NCBI RefSeq assembly: GCF_027574615.1
Contig: NC_072482.1
Coordinates: 58,923,325-58,987,324, forward strand
Source of the DNA: Eptesicus fuscus
Lineage: Eukaryota; Chordata; Mammalia; Chiroptera; Vespertilionidae
Direction of reading: 5' to 3'
DNA length: 64,000 nucleotides
The notes under the pieces are model-generated. The model had not been told where the DNA came from. It made no database searches and saw nothing but the letters and a program-made list of their open reading frames with translations. The translations under genes were made by a program, and so were the position numbers. This document shows positions 47,034 to 57,798 of the stretch, piece by piece. Position 1 is the first letter of the stretch. Every line of letters begins with the position of its first letter.

Positions 47034-47969
47034 TTCTCTGATGATTAGTGACTTTGAGCATTTTTTCAGTGTCTCTTGGCCATCTGTGTGTCATCTTCGG
47101 AGAAATGTATATTCAGGTCTTCTGCCCATTTTTTAATTGGATTGTTTGTCTTCTTCTTGTAGAGTTGTATGAGTACTTTATATATTTTGGATATTAACCC
47201 CTTATCAGATGTATCATTGGCAAATATGTTCTCCCTTACAGTGGGCTCCCTTTTCAATTTGATGGTGGTTTCTTTTGCTGTGCGTAAGCTTTTTGTTTTG
47301 ATGTGGTCCCATTTGTTTGCTAAGTGAAATAAGCCAAACACCACATGATCTCACTTATTTGTGGAATCTAATGAACAAAATGAATTGACCAACAAAATGA
47401 GACCCAAAGTAGGGAAGCATAGAACAAACTGACATACCTCAATGTGGGGTTGGGGAGACAAGAAGAGATAAACCAAAGAATGTATCTATATATATAAAAG
47501 CCTAAGTGACTGTTTGACTGTTCAACTGGTAGCTATGACACACACTGACCACTAGGGGGCAGATGCTCAATGCACAGGCATGGGAACATGGAATGGACTG
47601 ATGAATCTCAGGGAGGAGGGGGGAGGGTGGGAAGAGATTAACCAAAGATCTTATATGCATACTAGAGGCCCAGTGCACGGATTCGTGCACTGGTGGGGTC
47701 CCTTGGCCTGGCCTGTGGGGATCGGGCCAAAACAAGCAGTCCGACATCCCCTGAGGGGTCCTGGATTGCGAGAGGGCACAGGCCAGGCCGAGGGATCCCC
47801 ACCGGTGCACGAATCTGTGCACTGGGCCTCTAGTATACTTATATGCATAGCCCATGGACACAGGCAACGGGGTAGTGAAGACCTGAGGGGGGTAGGTGTT
47901 GGGAGGGGGGAAATGAGGATAAATGGGAAATATCTGTAATACTATCAACAATAAAAAAATACATTTAAG
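47034..47969. mobile_element. L1 insertion with 5' inversion (twin priming)
   Basis: 47034-47320 is antisense L1 ORF2 sequence ('tcttctgcccattttttaat', 'ccccttatcagatgtatc'). At 47321 it switches to sense 3' L1 sequence ('aagtgaaataagcc', 'cacatgatctcacttatttg') that runs to 'caacaataaaaaaat'. A single target duplication 'aaattagacatt(t/c)at' at 47019-47033 and 47970-47984 encloses both orientations, so they came from one event. A Helitron (47485-47833) later inserted into the 3' UTR. Confidence 0.88.
47485..47833 (+). mobile_element. Chimeric Helitron with L1 tail and mirrored 3' terminus
   Basis: 5' 'tctatatatataaaagccta' after A (47484); 3' 'gggcctctag' followed by T (47834). Inside: a HeliBat-like head to about 47571, then about 90 bp of L1 3' UTR (47572-47661; 'catggaatggactgatgaat', 'gagattaaccaaagatctta'), then the reverse complement of a Helitron 3' end (47662-47717), a 59-bp centre, and the true 3' end (47777-47833). 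The two 3'-end arms match over about 57 bp with few differences. Confidence 0.85.
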
Positions 47970-47984
47970 AAATTAGACATTCAT

Positions 47985-49322
47985 GTCTATGAATAATGAT
48001 TGCCACAGGGTCTCGCTTCTTTGCCATTTGACCAGTACATGTGAAATTTTAAAAAGATAAAATTTTAGATACTTTGAAGATTTGGGAAATACTAGTTTTC
48101 TACCCAGACTTGAAATTGTAATTTTTTTACTGGTAACATTTAACCTTTAAATTGCTTTTTTTTTTTTTTTAAGTTTTAATTGCTTTTTAAGTTAATTTGA
48201 CTTTGCCTGCCTTCTCTCCCCCACCCTTGCTTCTCTTATCCTGTTCACAATTCTTCCATTTTGGACTAACAGTTTCTATCTTGGGAACCATGAGCCACCC
48301 AACACTCCAGGTCTCCCAGCCATTCCAGGTGGGGAGTCAAGTAGGGTCTCTCTTATTGCTGAAACTTGCACAGGAGTGGGTTACTCAAGGAAAAAGGGTA
48401 TTCGTTTCCTCAGGGGTCCTTTCAAAAATAATTCTCTTGCCTGACAAGCAGGTTGCTTCAAGTACTGCTCTGCCTAAATTTTGAGGGAGACAAGTTAGGA
48501 GATTTCTGCTAGAGAGATGTGTTACTGGCAATTGCAGACAATTCATCAGATTAGAGTCAGAATTCGGGGAGAGGGTGGGTAATGCAGGGCAGATTCCCCA
48601 TCACGAATGGCAATCTCACATCTCTCACCTCAAGGGAAAACCCTTAAGCTTGTTGTTCTCAATGTAAAATGTATCTATGACTACTACTAACTAGCATTGT
48701 TGAATAAGAGGGGCAATTCTACCCAAAGCTGCAGAGCAAAATAACCAGATTCAACACGATGAATATTCTCATCTTATCCATTTGCTTACTAAAATTCTGA
48801 TCATTGTGCCAAAGTAAATACATCATGGAGAAGCTATTGATTACAGCTGACATCATAATAAAGCTGGGGGTTAATCTACCAATGTTATGAGTAAATAATT
48901 ACAAGTTGAAGCAAAATTATGAATACATGTCCCACTGCTCTTACATAGTTTGACCATATTAAAATTAATGGCTAGGACCTGGCAATGCAATTAATTTTGA
49001 TAGAATGCTCAATGTAGAGCATGGGCTTACATGTTAAACAGCAGACAGGTGGTTCAGGACTTAGAGTCTGAGGCACCAGACCTCTGTTACTAAGTTTATC
49101 TCTTAGCTAATTTCCCTCAAATCGTCTGGAATATAACTGCATGATGCAAAAGTGTTCTCCAAACCTATACTTAGGGGATAAAAAGGTTCTCTTCATACCA
49201 AGGAATTTAAGGAATTGCTAAACAAATGTAGATTCCACCCTAAATGCCTGGGCTAACTAGCCACTGCAGCAAAAAGGAGAATTTGGGCATTCATTTAAGG
49301 AAAGGTTTAATGTGTCTAGAAC
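47985..49322. other. No gene recognised
   Basis: A T-rich tract lies at 48157-48172. The AT-rich segment 48820-49130 is rich in TAAT-type words and could be regulatory, but nothing decisive is visible. Confidence 0.4.
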
Positions 49323-49337
49323 AGAGATGACATTTTA

Positions 49338-49567
49338 TTTTATTTTATTTTATTTTAAAAACGTATTTTTATTGATTCCAGAGAGAAAGGGAGAGGGAGA
49401 GAGAGATAGAAACATCAATGATGAGAGAGAATCATTGATCGACTGACTCCTGCATGCCCCATACAGGGATCGAGCCCACAACCCAGGCATGTGCCCTGAC
49501 CGAGAATCAAACTGTGACCTCCTGGTTCATAGGTTGACTTTCAACCACTGAGTCACACTGGCTGGGC
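49338..49567 (-). mobile_element. Ves SINE
   Basis: Antisense Ves with T-rich tail at left and head reverse 'cactgagtcacactggctgg' at right. A perfect 15-bp target duplication AGAGATGACATTTTA lies at 49323-49337 and 49568-49582. Confidence 0.97.
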
Positions 49568-49582
49568 AGAGATGACATTTTA

Positions 49583-50256
49583 AAACAACCATCCTCCTGA
49601 AAAAAAATTTAATTTAGAAAAGAAAAGTAAACCACCCCACAAACATCGAAATGTAATTTTGTATAAGGTGTGATTTATGTATAAAATGTGGACTCCTTTC
49701 ATATGTATTTGTGTTCCCATAAGGACTCAGTAGCTGTTCAAGTATAGTTCAAAAATTATTTTTAACTGCCTTTTTTGCTGTCCCCTTGTACCCCATCAAA
49801 GCAATTGAAATCCTGTATTTAATTTGAAAAATGCATTCTAAAACGTCCAAGTTCTTAAGCACCAAAGGAGAACAAGGCAAAGCTAAGCTCTTCACAAACA
49901 GGAACAGAAATTATCTCATTAAGCACCACTGTCCAAACAGGTCCTCTTTCAAACAGGCTGGGTAATGAAAGATGGTATGGGGTGCTGGTTCCTACTTTAT
50001 CTCCACCTCAAGGTTTTTCTCTTAAGCAGAAACTGAAACTTGGGTTCTTTGCAGAGTCTGCTTGTTTTAAAAGATATGGGAAACATTCCAAAGAAATTTC
50101 TTTAAAAACTAAAACTTATGGTTTAAATAATGCTATTGCCATTGGTCATAACCATAAACACAAAATCAGCATCATAAAAAGAATCTTTAAATGTTCACAC
50201 TAATTTTCCCCCCTAATGTTGTTGTTGTCTCTGCTGCACCCCACCCACTTCCAATC
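49583..50256. other. No gene recognised
   Basis: Unassigned AT-rich DNA. A 73-codon frame at 49982-50203 is not supported. Confidence 0.45.
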
Positions 50257-50264
50257 ATTTAGGA

Positions 50265-50732
50265 CAATGATTTCAACTTTTTCATCTTATGGCATAAACT
50301 AATTACTAAAATTCTGCAGCACACTAAAAAAATGTTTTATATTTTTTGCCAATCTGACCGAAAAAAAGTAGGTATAATTTTGATTGATTTACTGAAAATA
50401 ATAATAATAGCAATTACCTACCCTTTTTGCTCCAAAGTGACTTTTTAAAAAATCAGATGCCTATAGTTGTATATAAGGATTTCTGGTCCCAGGAATGAAC
50501 AAATCACATGAAATCTTATTATGCAAAGTGACCAATAAGATGCAACTCTATTATATGGCCTATATATTTATTGTTAAAGACAGGGCATTCACACTGGACA
50601 GCTACTGTTGTGCTGGCTGTTATCAATTTTTAAATTTGACAATCTAAAGGAAAAGAGGTCAGTACCCCTGACTAAATAGTCAGGTATTACATGTTTGAAA
50701 AATATTTGCAGCACACCAGTTGAAAATCACTG
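50265..50732 (+). mobile_element. Non-autonomous hAT element
   Basis: Begins 'caatgatttcaacttt' and ends 'agttgaaaatcactg'. Flanks 'atttagga' and 'atttatgg' are an 8-bp target duplication with two changes. The interior 'aactaattactaaaattctg' is shared with the copy at 62705, so this is one family. Confidence 0.85.
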
Positions 50733-50839
50733 ATTTATGGTAACAAAATCTCTCTGCTCACAGTAGTTTGAAGAGAAAGCAAGTATTTATGGCACTTTTC
50801 TGATCAGGAGCTAGTTAATAGTTGGTGTGATTGATTCAA

Positions 50840-50965
50840 CTCAACAAAATATTTTTGCACATCTACTATGTGCTTGGGATATATCAGTGAAAAAATAATC
50901 ATAAAGAGTCTCTGTCCTCATGGACTTACATTCCGTGTGGCGAGACAAACAATAAATATTACTAA
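50840..50965 (+). repeat. Ancient LINE-type fragment (tentative)
   Basis: 'acatctactatgtgcttggg' ... 'ctcatggacttacattccgt' ... 'gagacaaacaataaatatt' is the same old mammalian motif as at 36845. Confidence 0.45.
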
Positions 50966-50978
50966 AAGTCAATATTTT

Positions 50979-51179
50979 GGCCCAACTGGCATGGCTCAGT
51001 GGTTGAGCATTGACCTGTGATCCAGAAGGTTGATCCTTGACCTATGAACCAGGTTGTGCGCTTATTCCCCATTGGAGGCCATGCAGGAGGCAGCCAGTCA
51101 ATGATTCTCTCTCATCATTGATGTTTCTCTCTCTCACTCTCCCTCTCCCTTTCTCTCTGAAATCAATAAAAATATTTTT
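50979..51179 (+). mobile_element. Ves SINE
   Basis: The head 'gcccaactggcatggctcag' and tail 'gaaatcaataaaaatatt' are clear. The target duplication AAGTCAATATTTT lies at 50966-50978 and 51180-51192. Confidence 0.95.
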
Positions 51180-51415
51180 AAGTCAATATTTTGTATGCAT
51201 GAAGGTATTAAATAGATTGAGAAGGTGAGGGAGTCAGCATAGTGGACATCAGGTGGCACAGAAGAGCTTTCTAGTCTGAGAGAAGAGCTAGAGAAGGTGC
51301 CAGGAGGCTGGAGCATAGCCAGAATATTGGAAGAAGAGAGAGTGTCCAGTGTGGCTGGAGTAGGTTGAGCAAGGTTGGTAGTCAGAGAGAATCTCAGAGA
51401 GGTCAAGGAGGTATA

Positions 51416-51932
51416 TGTAAGAAAGGGGAGCAGAATATACTACCCCAAAATATGCCTCTTTAGCATAAGGAGTATTTTGAGCTGATTATTTTGAGAAACA
51501 GCAGACACAGAGAAGCTCTGAGAACAGTTACTCCTTTACAAGGGACTATCACATTTTATAAAGGAAATCTCCATTTTCAAGGGTGTCTCTCTCTTTATAC
51601 CAGGAAGGGAAGGTTGATTCTAAATCACAAGAGACTCATATTTATGAAGAAGTCACCTCTTAAAACTGCACAATAAACCTTACCCTTGTTTACCATGCTT
51701 TTCCTGGTGACCTCCCCATAACTGGCCTCCCCATAACCTTCTTCCTTTTTTCTTCAGCTAAACATGGTATTTAAGCTGAAGTTCTAAACCATCTCAGGGA
51801 GTTCCTCATTATTCCCTGTGTGCCAGGCATCTAAACGTCTATGTCTTTATCTCTTGTTAATTGGTCTTTTTTTATAAGAGGCTCTGCAGAGAACTAAAAG
51901 GGTAAGAGAAAAATTATTTTTCCTCCCCTGCA
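51416..51932 (+). mobile_element. ERVL-type LTR, near full length
   Basis: Starts 'tgtaagaaaggggagcagaa' followed by 'taccccaaaatatgcc', contains 'atctcttgttaattggtc' and ends 'ttcctcccctgca'. This copy gives the clearest picture of the LTR family that recurs at 19091, 28490, 29030, 39197, 53756 and 58105. No internal retroviral sequence is attached. I see no exact target duplication. Confidence 0.7.
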
Positions 51933-52577
51933 TAAAGACCTGCATTTATCCTTCTTAAAGTCTTCTGGCTGAGAGAGTTTTTGTCTTAGAAAGGTGACAC
52001 ATTTCATGGCAGATCCTTGGTCCCCAGAGTGCTTGTTCCATGTCTTTGGACGTCAGAAGATAAGACATGGTTTAATTTTTCTAACTTGCATGAGTCACCC
52101 TACAAATCTCCATTTATTACCACCTTTTCTCTTTAACATTTAACTTGCAAGTGATTTCCAGCATAGCTCTTTCTTTTTATTTGCAGAAAAGATCTTCATT
52201 TTGAACTGCTTGCCTCAGATGAATGTTGTAAACTTTACTTTTCTGGTGATTACAAAATTGTTGTCTCTTAAAAATGGCATTTGCTTTTAGTTCAGACATA
52301 AGATTTTCTTATCCAGCCACACTTTCATCACAATTGTGAACTTTACCAACTAAGATATTTCATCTCTTTCCAATCCCCAGTCCCTAAACCCTCCATCTTC
52401 TGCTCCCACTCTTACTCCTCAGGCCTCTTTTCTGTGCCCTCCTAAAAGAGCAATTATATCCCTATTATTCAGAAGAGCATTATCCATCTTGTGACTCATA
52501 CAAATTCTTTGCTTGATAACTTTCCCTCCAATGTTAGTCATTTCAAATATTCATCACCGGAGAAAAGCTAGAGGTAA
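51933..52577. other. No gene recognised
   Basis: Unassigned DNA between an LTR and a Helitron. Confidence 0.45.
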
Positions 52578-52885
52578 TCTCTATATATAAAAGCCTAAGC
52601 AACTGAATGACCAGTTGACCGATTGCTATGACACGCACTGACCACCAGGAGGCAGACACTCAACACAGGAGCTGTCCCCTGGTGTTCAATGCACTCCCAC
52701 AGCGGGAGCGCCACTCAGCTGACCGACGGGCGCCAGACGCAGGGCTCACAGCTGACCACCACAGTCCGGAAACCGCAGCGCATGGCCTACCAAGCGGCTG
52801 TGGCAGCAGGCGCAGCAGGGCCGGGATGAGCAGGAGCAGCAGGCGACATTGGACTGCCAGTTTCCTTTGTGCACCGGGCCTCTAG
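52578..52885 (+). mobile_element. Non-autonomous Helitron with damaged 3' hairpin
   Basis: 5' 'tctctatatataaaagccta' after A; 3' 'gtgcaccgggcctctag' followed by T. The left arm of the usual terminal hairpin is missing ('gccagtttcctttgtgcacc'), although the CTAG end is perfect. The interior is unusually GC-rich (about 52660-52860, 'gggcgccagacgcagggctc') and may be captured sequence or a subfamily feature. Confidence 0.88.
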
Positions 52886-52907
52886 TATTTTATAAAACAC
52901 ATTTACT

Positions 52908-53037
52908 GCCCTGGCTGAGGTAGCTCAGTTGGCTGGGCGTCATGCATGGAAAGGTTGCTGGCTCAATTCCAGGTCAGGGTACATGCCTGGATTGTGGGCT
53001 CAATCCCCTCTAGAGGGTGTGCGGAGGCAGTCGATCA

Positions 53038-53073
<36 letters not shown>

Positions 53074-53149
53074 ATCTCCATCTCCATCTCTCTTCCTCTC
53101 TCTCTAAAGAGAAATAAAAAAAATTTTTAATAAGTTAATTAATTAAAAA
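52908..53149 (+). mobile_element. Ves-like SINE, divergent subfamily
   Basis: The head 'gccctggctgaggtagctca' with 'ggctcaattccaggtcaggg' differs from the main Ves type. The TC tract is expanded (53039-53068). The target duplication 'aaaaca(c/t)atttact' lies at 52894-52907 and 53150-53163. It sits 22 bp from the Helitron end. Confidence 0.92.
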
Positions 53150-53199
53150 AAAACATATTTACTTACATGTGATAAAGACAATGCCATTATTTCACCAAA

Positions 53200-53530
53200 T
53201 CTCATGTGATTCCTTTTTCTTCCTGGGCAGTTGAGAAACTACATTTTCCAGCTTACTTAGAAGTTTTATTGGGGCTATGCGACTTAGTACTAGCTAATGG
53301 AGGATATGTAGAAGTGACAGAAAGCCACTCCCAGGTCCAAACATTAAAAAAAAAAAATCATTCTCTCTTTTCTTTCTTCAATAATCTTGGAGGCTATGTC
53401 ACAAGATGATGGAAATATGGATCCCAGAGTGTCCAGAAAGAGGAGAATCCCTACTGGCCCACATCTAAATTCACTTTGGTTGTGCTAAGCCACTGATGGC
53501 ACGGAGTTTCCGGCATTACTTGCTTCTGTA
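53200..53530 (+). repeat. Old LTR-like repeat (tentative)
   Basis: 'aactacattttccagcttac', 'ctagctaatggaggatatgt' and 'ttgtgctaagccactgatgg' follow an old mammalian LTR-like repeat, badly eroded. Confidence 0.4.
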
Positions 53531-53755
53531 ACACAATCTAGAGTATTTTATCACCATCGCCTATCTTATTTAATTCTTGTTTCACTCCTCCATCTCCCCC
53601 AAAAAACATTTAACTGGAGAAACCAGGGCTCAATGAAGCCTGTGGTCTGATTAAGCAAGCGCAGCTAGTAAACGAGGCAACCAGCGCTTGGCCCTCTCTA
53701 TGCCAGAATTATCCTGTTTCCGGGACCCTCAGTGTACACTTTCTGTTCTTTGTCA

Positions 53756-54290
53756 TGTAAGAAAGGGGAAAATAATATTTTTCCCTCTACCATCCTAGGA
53801 TCTCTGGCTGGACCTTATATATTAGACCAACAAAATACAGATTAATAAGAGGGGGAAAAAATACAGAAGTTTATTAACATGTGCATTGTTTATACACATA
53901 GGAGCACTCAGAAATTAGAAACTCAAATGGGTGGTTAGAACTTGGGTTTTTATGCGACATCTTACCAAATTAAAATAAAAATTAGGGAAGCAACAGGACA
54001 AAAGAAAAGGACTGAGTTTCTAGGACAGCAAATTGTGGGAAGGCAAATCTATGCAAGGTAAAGGCAAGTTAGTAAAATTTGTTATGTAAATTCCTCCAGT
54101 GCCATCATTGGGCTAATGAAGGTGTAGCATTGTCTGCAATGATGAACTTCTGTCCTTCCTGGTAAAGAGGGGAAAGAAGACACTTATAAATGTATGTCCT
54201 GCTTTTAGAAAAATAGGGAGAGGGCAGAGAGATTTTCCTACATTTGCCTTTTCTTAATTGCCTTCAGCTCAAAATCATTCTTTTTTTTCT
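53756..54290 (-). mobile_element. ERVL-type LTR, antisense
   Basis: Opens 'tgtaagaaaggggaaaataa', contains 'aaatacagattaataagag', and shares 'caaattgtgggaaggcaaat' and 'gtcctgcttttag' with 39197-39765. The far end runs into a T-rich stretch and a (GT)n tract. Confidence 0.62.
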
Positions 54291-54306
54291 CATTTTTGCT
54301 AATTGT

Positions 54307-54316
54307 TTGTGTGTGT

Positions 54317-54357
<41 letters not shown>
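54307..54357. repeat. (GT)n microsatellite
   Basis: About 24 GT units with one 'at' interruption. Confidence 0.95.
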
Positions 54358-54359
<2 letters not shown>

Positions 54360-54549
54360 TTAGAATGTACATGTCAAACAATTTTTAAGAAGGGGTGCAT
54401 AATTTATTTCTAATATAGACTTCAATAGTAATTTGTCATACATTTTAGTTTATTTCTGATATTAAAAGCTCTCAAATTTGAGAAACAAATAAGTGACTCT
54501 ATTTGCTTCATCAGATTAATTCCAGATATAATAAATGATGATTTACCTA

Positions 54550-54714
54550 TCTATAATAATAAAAGCGTACTATGCTAATTAGACTGGACAACCTTCCAGA
54601 CGAAGCTGGGGCTTCAAGGGAAGCCAGGGTCCTGGGTGCCAGAGGGAAGCTGGTGTCGGCAGCCGGGGGAAGGAAGGCCTATTCTTGCACGAATTTCATG
54701 CATGGGGCCTCTAG
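54550..54714 (+). mobile_element. Non-autonomous Helitron, 165 bp
   Basis: 5' 'tctataataataaaagcgta' after A; 3' 'ttgcacgaatttcatgcatg' hairpin (weakened) then 'gggcctctag', followed by T. The shortest complete Helitron in the window. Confidence 0.92.
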
Positions 54715-54812
54715 TCTCCTATAAAGCAAATCACTTACATGAACAATCCTTGTTTTTATCTTGTCTGGACATTATGGGTATGTATACAGAGAAAATATAG
54801 CTTTATTCTTAA

Positions 54813-55019
54813 CCCTTTGCACTCGCTTGCTTTTTTCTCGATTCCTTTATTCTACTCGGGATTTAATTTTTTAAATACCCCAGATTTTACAAAGCGCGGC
54901 AGTAGAATAAAAAACTGGAGTTTCTTTTCATACAAACTTATTTATTTGGATTTTTTGATATTTCAAATTATTGATACATTCAAAGAGTAATTTTAATCTC
55001 GACATCCGAGTGCAAAAGG
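54813..55019 (+). mobile_element. piggyBac-type MITE
   Basis: Flanked by TTAA on both sides (54809-54812 and 55020-55023). Left end 'ccctttgcactcg', right end 'cgagtgcaaaagg': a 13-bp inverted repeat with one mismatch. TTAA duplication and CCC-starting ends are the piggyBac signature. At 207 bp there is no transposase, so it was moved in trans. The interior is AT-rich and only weakly palindromic. Confidence 0.92.
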
Positions 55020-55079
55020 TTAATATATGCCTGTTTTTTTCTCTAGCCAGTACCTAAGTTTTTCTATTTTTCCCCCCCA

Positions 55080-55330
55080 AATTACCCCAGTACCACATAT
55101 ATGGTGACGGTCCCATAAGATTATAATGGAGCCAAACAATTCCTATCACTTAGTAATGTCATAGCATAACGCTTTACTCACGTTTGTGGTGATGCTGGTG
55201 CAAACAAGCCTACTGTGCTGCCAGTTTTATAAAAATATAGCACATAAAATTCTGCATAGCACATAATTCTTTCAAATAATAACACATGACTATGCTACTG
55301 GCTTCCGTATTTTCTGTACTGTACTAAAGT
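55080..55330 (+). repeat. Old mammalian interspersed repeat (family uncertain)
   Basis: 'ggtcccataagattataatg', 'ttcctatcacttagtaatgt' and 'gtgctgccagttttataaaa' recall a common old mammalian repeat that I cannot assign to a class. Confidence 0.4.
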
Positions 55331-55815
55331 GGTACATTTTGGGGTGGTATTTTCTGCTACCCTTCTGTCGTGCTCCACAACTCTCATTAGGCCATTTATC
55401 GAGAATGATCCTCCACCTAATCTCCTCAGAAAGGGCTTCTGTTCCTAAGCACCATTACTCTTTCTAATATGCAAGAAGATACAGAATGGACATACTGCAG
55501 CGGTGGTCTACCGGAGAACAATGGTAGACCTCTCTGGTACTTAACTTGTACAACCAGAATAGCCACAGTGTCATGCTTCTAACCAGTAAGGCAAGACAAA
55601 CAGCCACGTATCACAACAGGTACTGTAAGGGAGGACCAAAACGAGGCACTGACGAAAGGCATCTTCACTCAGGCTCCTCCTGTACCAATGTTGTATGAAA
55701 CCTCTATCCCATCTCGTCATTCCGCAGCCATGCTGCCATTTGTAAATAATGACACCTCCCAAAAGGCAGGGGAGCAGAATTCTTCATTTATGTGTGTGTT
55801 CGTGTCCGGACTTTT
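55331..55815. other. No gene recognised
   Basis: Unassigned. It contains a 10-bp inverted pair around 'ggtctaccggagaacaatggtagacc' (split here into arms 'ggtctacc' and 'ggtagacc', 55505-55530), too short to interpret. Confidence 0.4.
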
Positions 55816-56345
55816 GAGGTAACTTTGTAAACATCCTCTACCTAATCTGGTCTCCCTGTTTCCACTTAAACTCTCCATTAGCCCAATCTCCTCAGATCAT
55901 CTCCGCCCTCCACTTAAAATTCTTAGTTTCTTATAGCACCGAAACTAGAATCCAGACTCTGAAGCATGGCTTCCAAGTTTCTTCGTGATCAGGACCTGCC
56001 TATCTTTCTTGCCTTATCTCAAGGGTTCTCCCTACTCCCCACATTCCAGCCACCCACTGTCCTTCCCCAGCTGTGTCTCGCCTTTGCCTGAGGATTTGCT
56101 CTTGCTCTGGCCTGCAATGCTTTTCCCTGGCTCCCTTTGTGGCTGGCTCGCTTCCTTCTTCAGGTTTATTTTTAGATGTCACCTCCCCAGGAAGGTCACC
56201 CTGACCTTGCAAATGCAGAAGTCCTTCCCCCATTAGTTTCTATCATGCTATTAATCCTTCAAAAAACTAGTCACAGTCTGCAGTGATCTTATCCATCTTG
56301 TGTTTACTTGCCTTCCTTCCCCACTAGAGTGCTGGGTTCATAAAA
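55816..56345 (+). mobile_element. L2 LINE 3' fragment
   Basis: Sense L2: 'ctctcagatca'-like text, 'tcttcgtgatcaggacctgc', 'cattccagccacccactgtc', 'tagatgtcacctccccagga' and 'ccactagagtgctgggttca'. Inactive and ancient. Confidence 0.75.
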
Positions 56346-56807
56346 GTGAAATAACAATAGCTAATACTTTATATATGCAAGCACAGCCTGCCAAATACGT
56401 CTCAGAAGCGACACCTTTTGTTTTTTAATACCCACACTTCATAGAATACATGTATCTCTTAATGTAGTCTGTTTTAAATTGATAGAAAATGTTATATTTA
56501 TATCTCAAACGTTTAATAGGCTTTATCAAAACAATGTGAGAGAGTTTTTCAGTTACCTCCCAAATTCAAGCGGCAGGGCAGTAACAACAGTCACAGACGT
56601 TTGAAAAGCACAGCGAGTGTCCACGGAGGGAATGTATTCTTTGGACAAGTCAACCTGAACGTCATGCTCAGGGTGAGTCATTCTTTGCCACCGGCACTTG
56701 CCCTGACCGCATTCACCAGGGCTCTCCTGATCTGAGGCATTGTTGTTGCCAAGAGCAGTACAGTGAGTACCAGAAAAGTTGAGAACATTTTGAAGAGAAT
56801 TGTGGAT
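56346..56807. other. No gene recognised
   Basis: Unassigned DNA up to the L1 target duplication. Confidence 0.45.
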
Positions 56808-56821
56808 AAAGAATTAAAGGA

Positions 56822-57306
56822 GCATTAATAGCAGCACAATTTACAATAGCTAAGTGCCCATCAGCAGATGAGTGAATTAAGAAAACTGTGGTACATCTAC
56901 ACAATGGAATACTACGCTGCAGTAAGAAAGAAGGAATTCTTACCATCTGCAACAGCATGGATGGAACTGGAGAACATCGTGCTAAGCGGAATGAGCCAGT
57001 CAGAGAAAGATATCACATGATCTTACTCACTTGTGGAATATGATGAACAACATAAACTGATGAACAAAAACAGATCTAGAGACAGAGAAGCATCAAACAG
57101 ACCGTCTAACCTCAGAGGGAAGGCAGGGGAATGGGGGAGGGGTAAGAGATCAACCAAAAGACTTTATCCATGCATAGGAGCATAACCAATAGACACAGAC
57201 AATAGGGGAATGGGGGCATGTGCTGGGGGGTGGGAGCGGGTGGGGAGAGGTCAATGGGGGAAAAGGAGACATATGTAAAACTTTCAACAATAAAGAATTA
57301 AAAAAA
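56822..57306 (+). mobile_element. 5'-truncated L1
   Basis: From the end of ORF2 ('gtggtacatctacacaatgg', 'aatactacgctgcagtaag') through the 3' UTR ('gagatcaaccaaaagacttt', 'caacaataaagaatt') and poly-A. A perfect 14-bp target duplication AAAGAATTAAAGGA lies at 56808-56821 and 57307-57320. Its 3' UTR is the closest match in the window to the tail of the VNTR composites. Confidence 0.96.
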
Positions 57307-57442
57307 AAAGAATTAAAGGAACAAAAATAGTGATTACAATGGAAAAGATGTTACTGTATGGAAAGCAACTATTTAAATTTTCTAGCGACCAATATTTTAA
57401 ACATTTTATACAGTATCCTATCACTATTAACTTTCTGATCTT

Positions 57443-57652
57443 TTTTAAAATATATTTTTATTGATTTCAGAGAGGAAGGGAGAGGGAGAAAGAGAAACAT
57501 CAATGATGAGAGAGCATCATTGATCGGTTGCCTCCAGCATGCCTCCTTTTGGGTATCAGGCCCACAGCTGGGGCATGTGCCCTGACAGGGAATCAAACCG
57601 TGACTGCCTGGTTCATAGGTGGACGTTAACCACTGGGCCACGCTGGCTGGGC
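57443..57652 (-). mobile_element. Ves SINE
   Basis: Antisense Ves ('ttttattgatttcagagagg' tail, 'cactgggccacgctggctgg' head). The target duplication 'taa(c/t)tt(t/c)ctgatctt' lies at 57428-57442 and 57653-57667. Confidence 0.95.
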
Positions 57653-57758
57653 TAATTTCCTGATCTTGATGGTTGTATTATGGTTACATAGGAGAGTGTC
57701 CTTGTTTGGCAGGAGGGAAATTGGCTTCTATGAACACTTTTGCCATGATATCTACAGG

Positions 57759-57762
<4 letters not shown>

Positions 57763-57796
<34 letters not shown>
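57763..57796. repeat. (GT)n microsatellite
   Basis: About 16 GT units. Confidence 0.96.
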
Positions 57797-57798
<2 letters not shown>

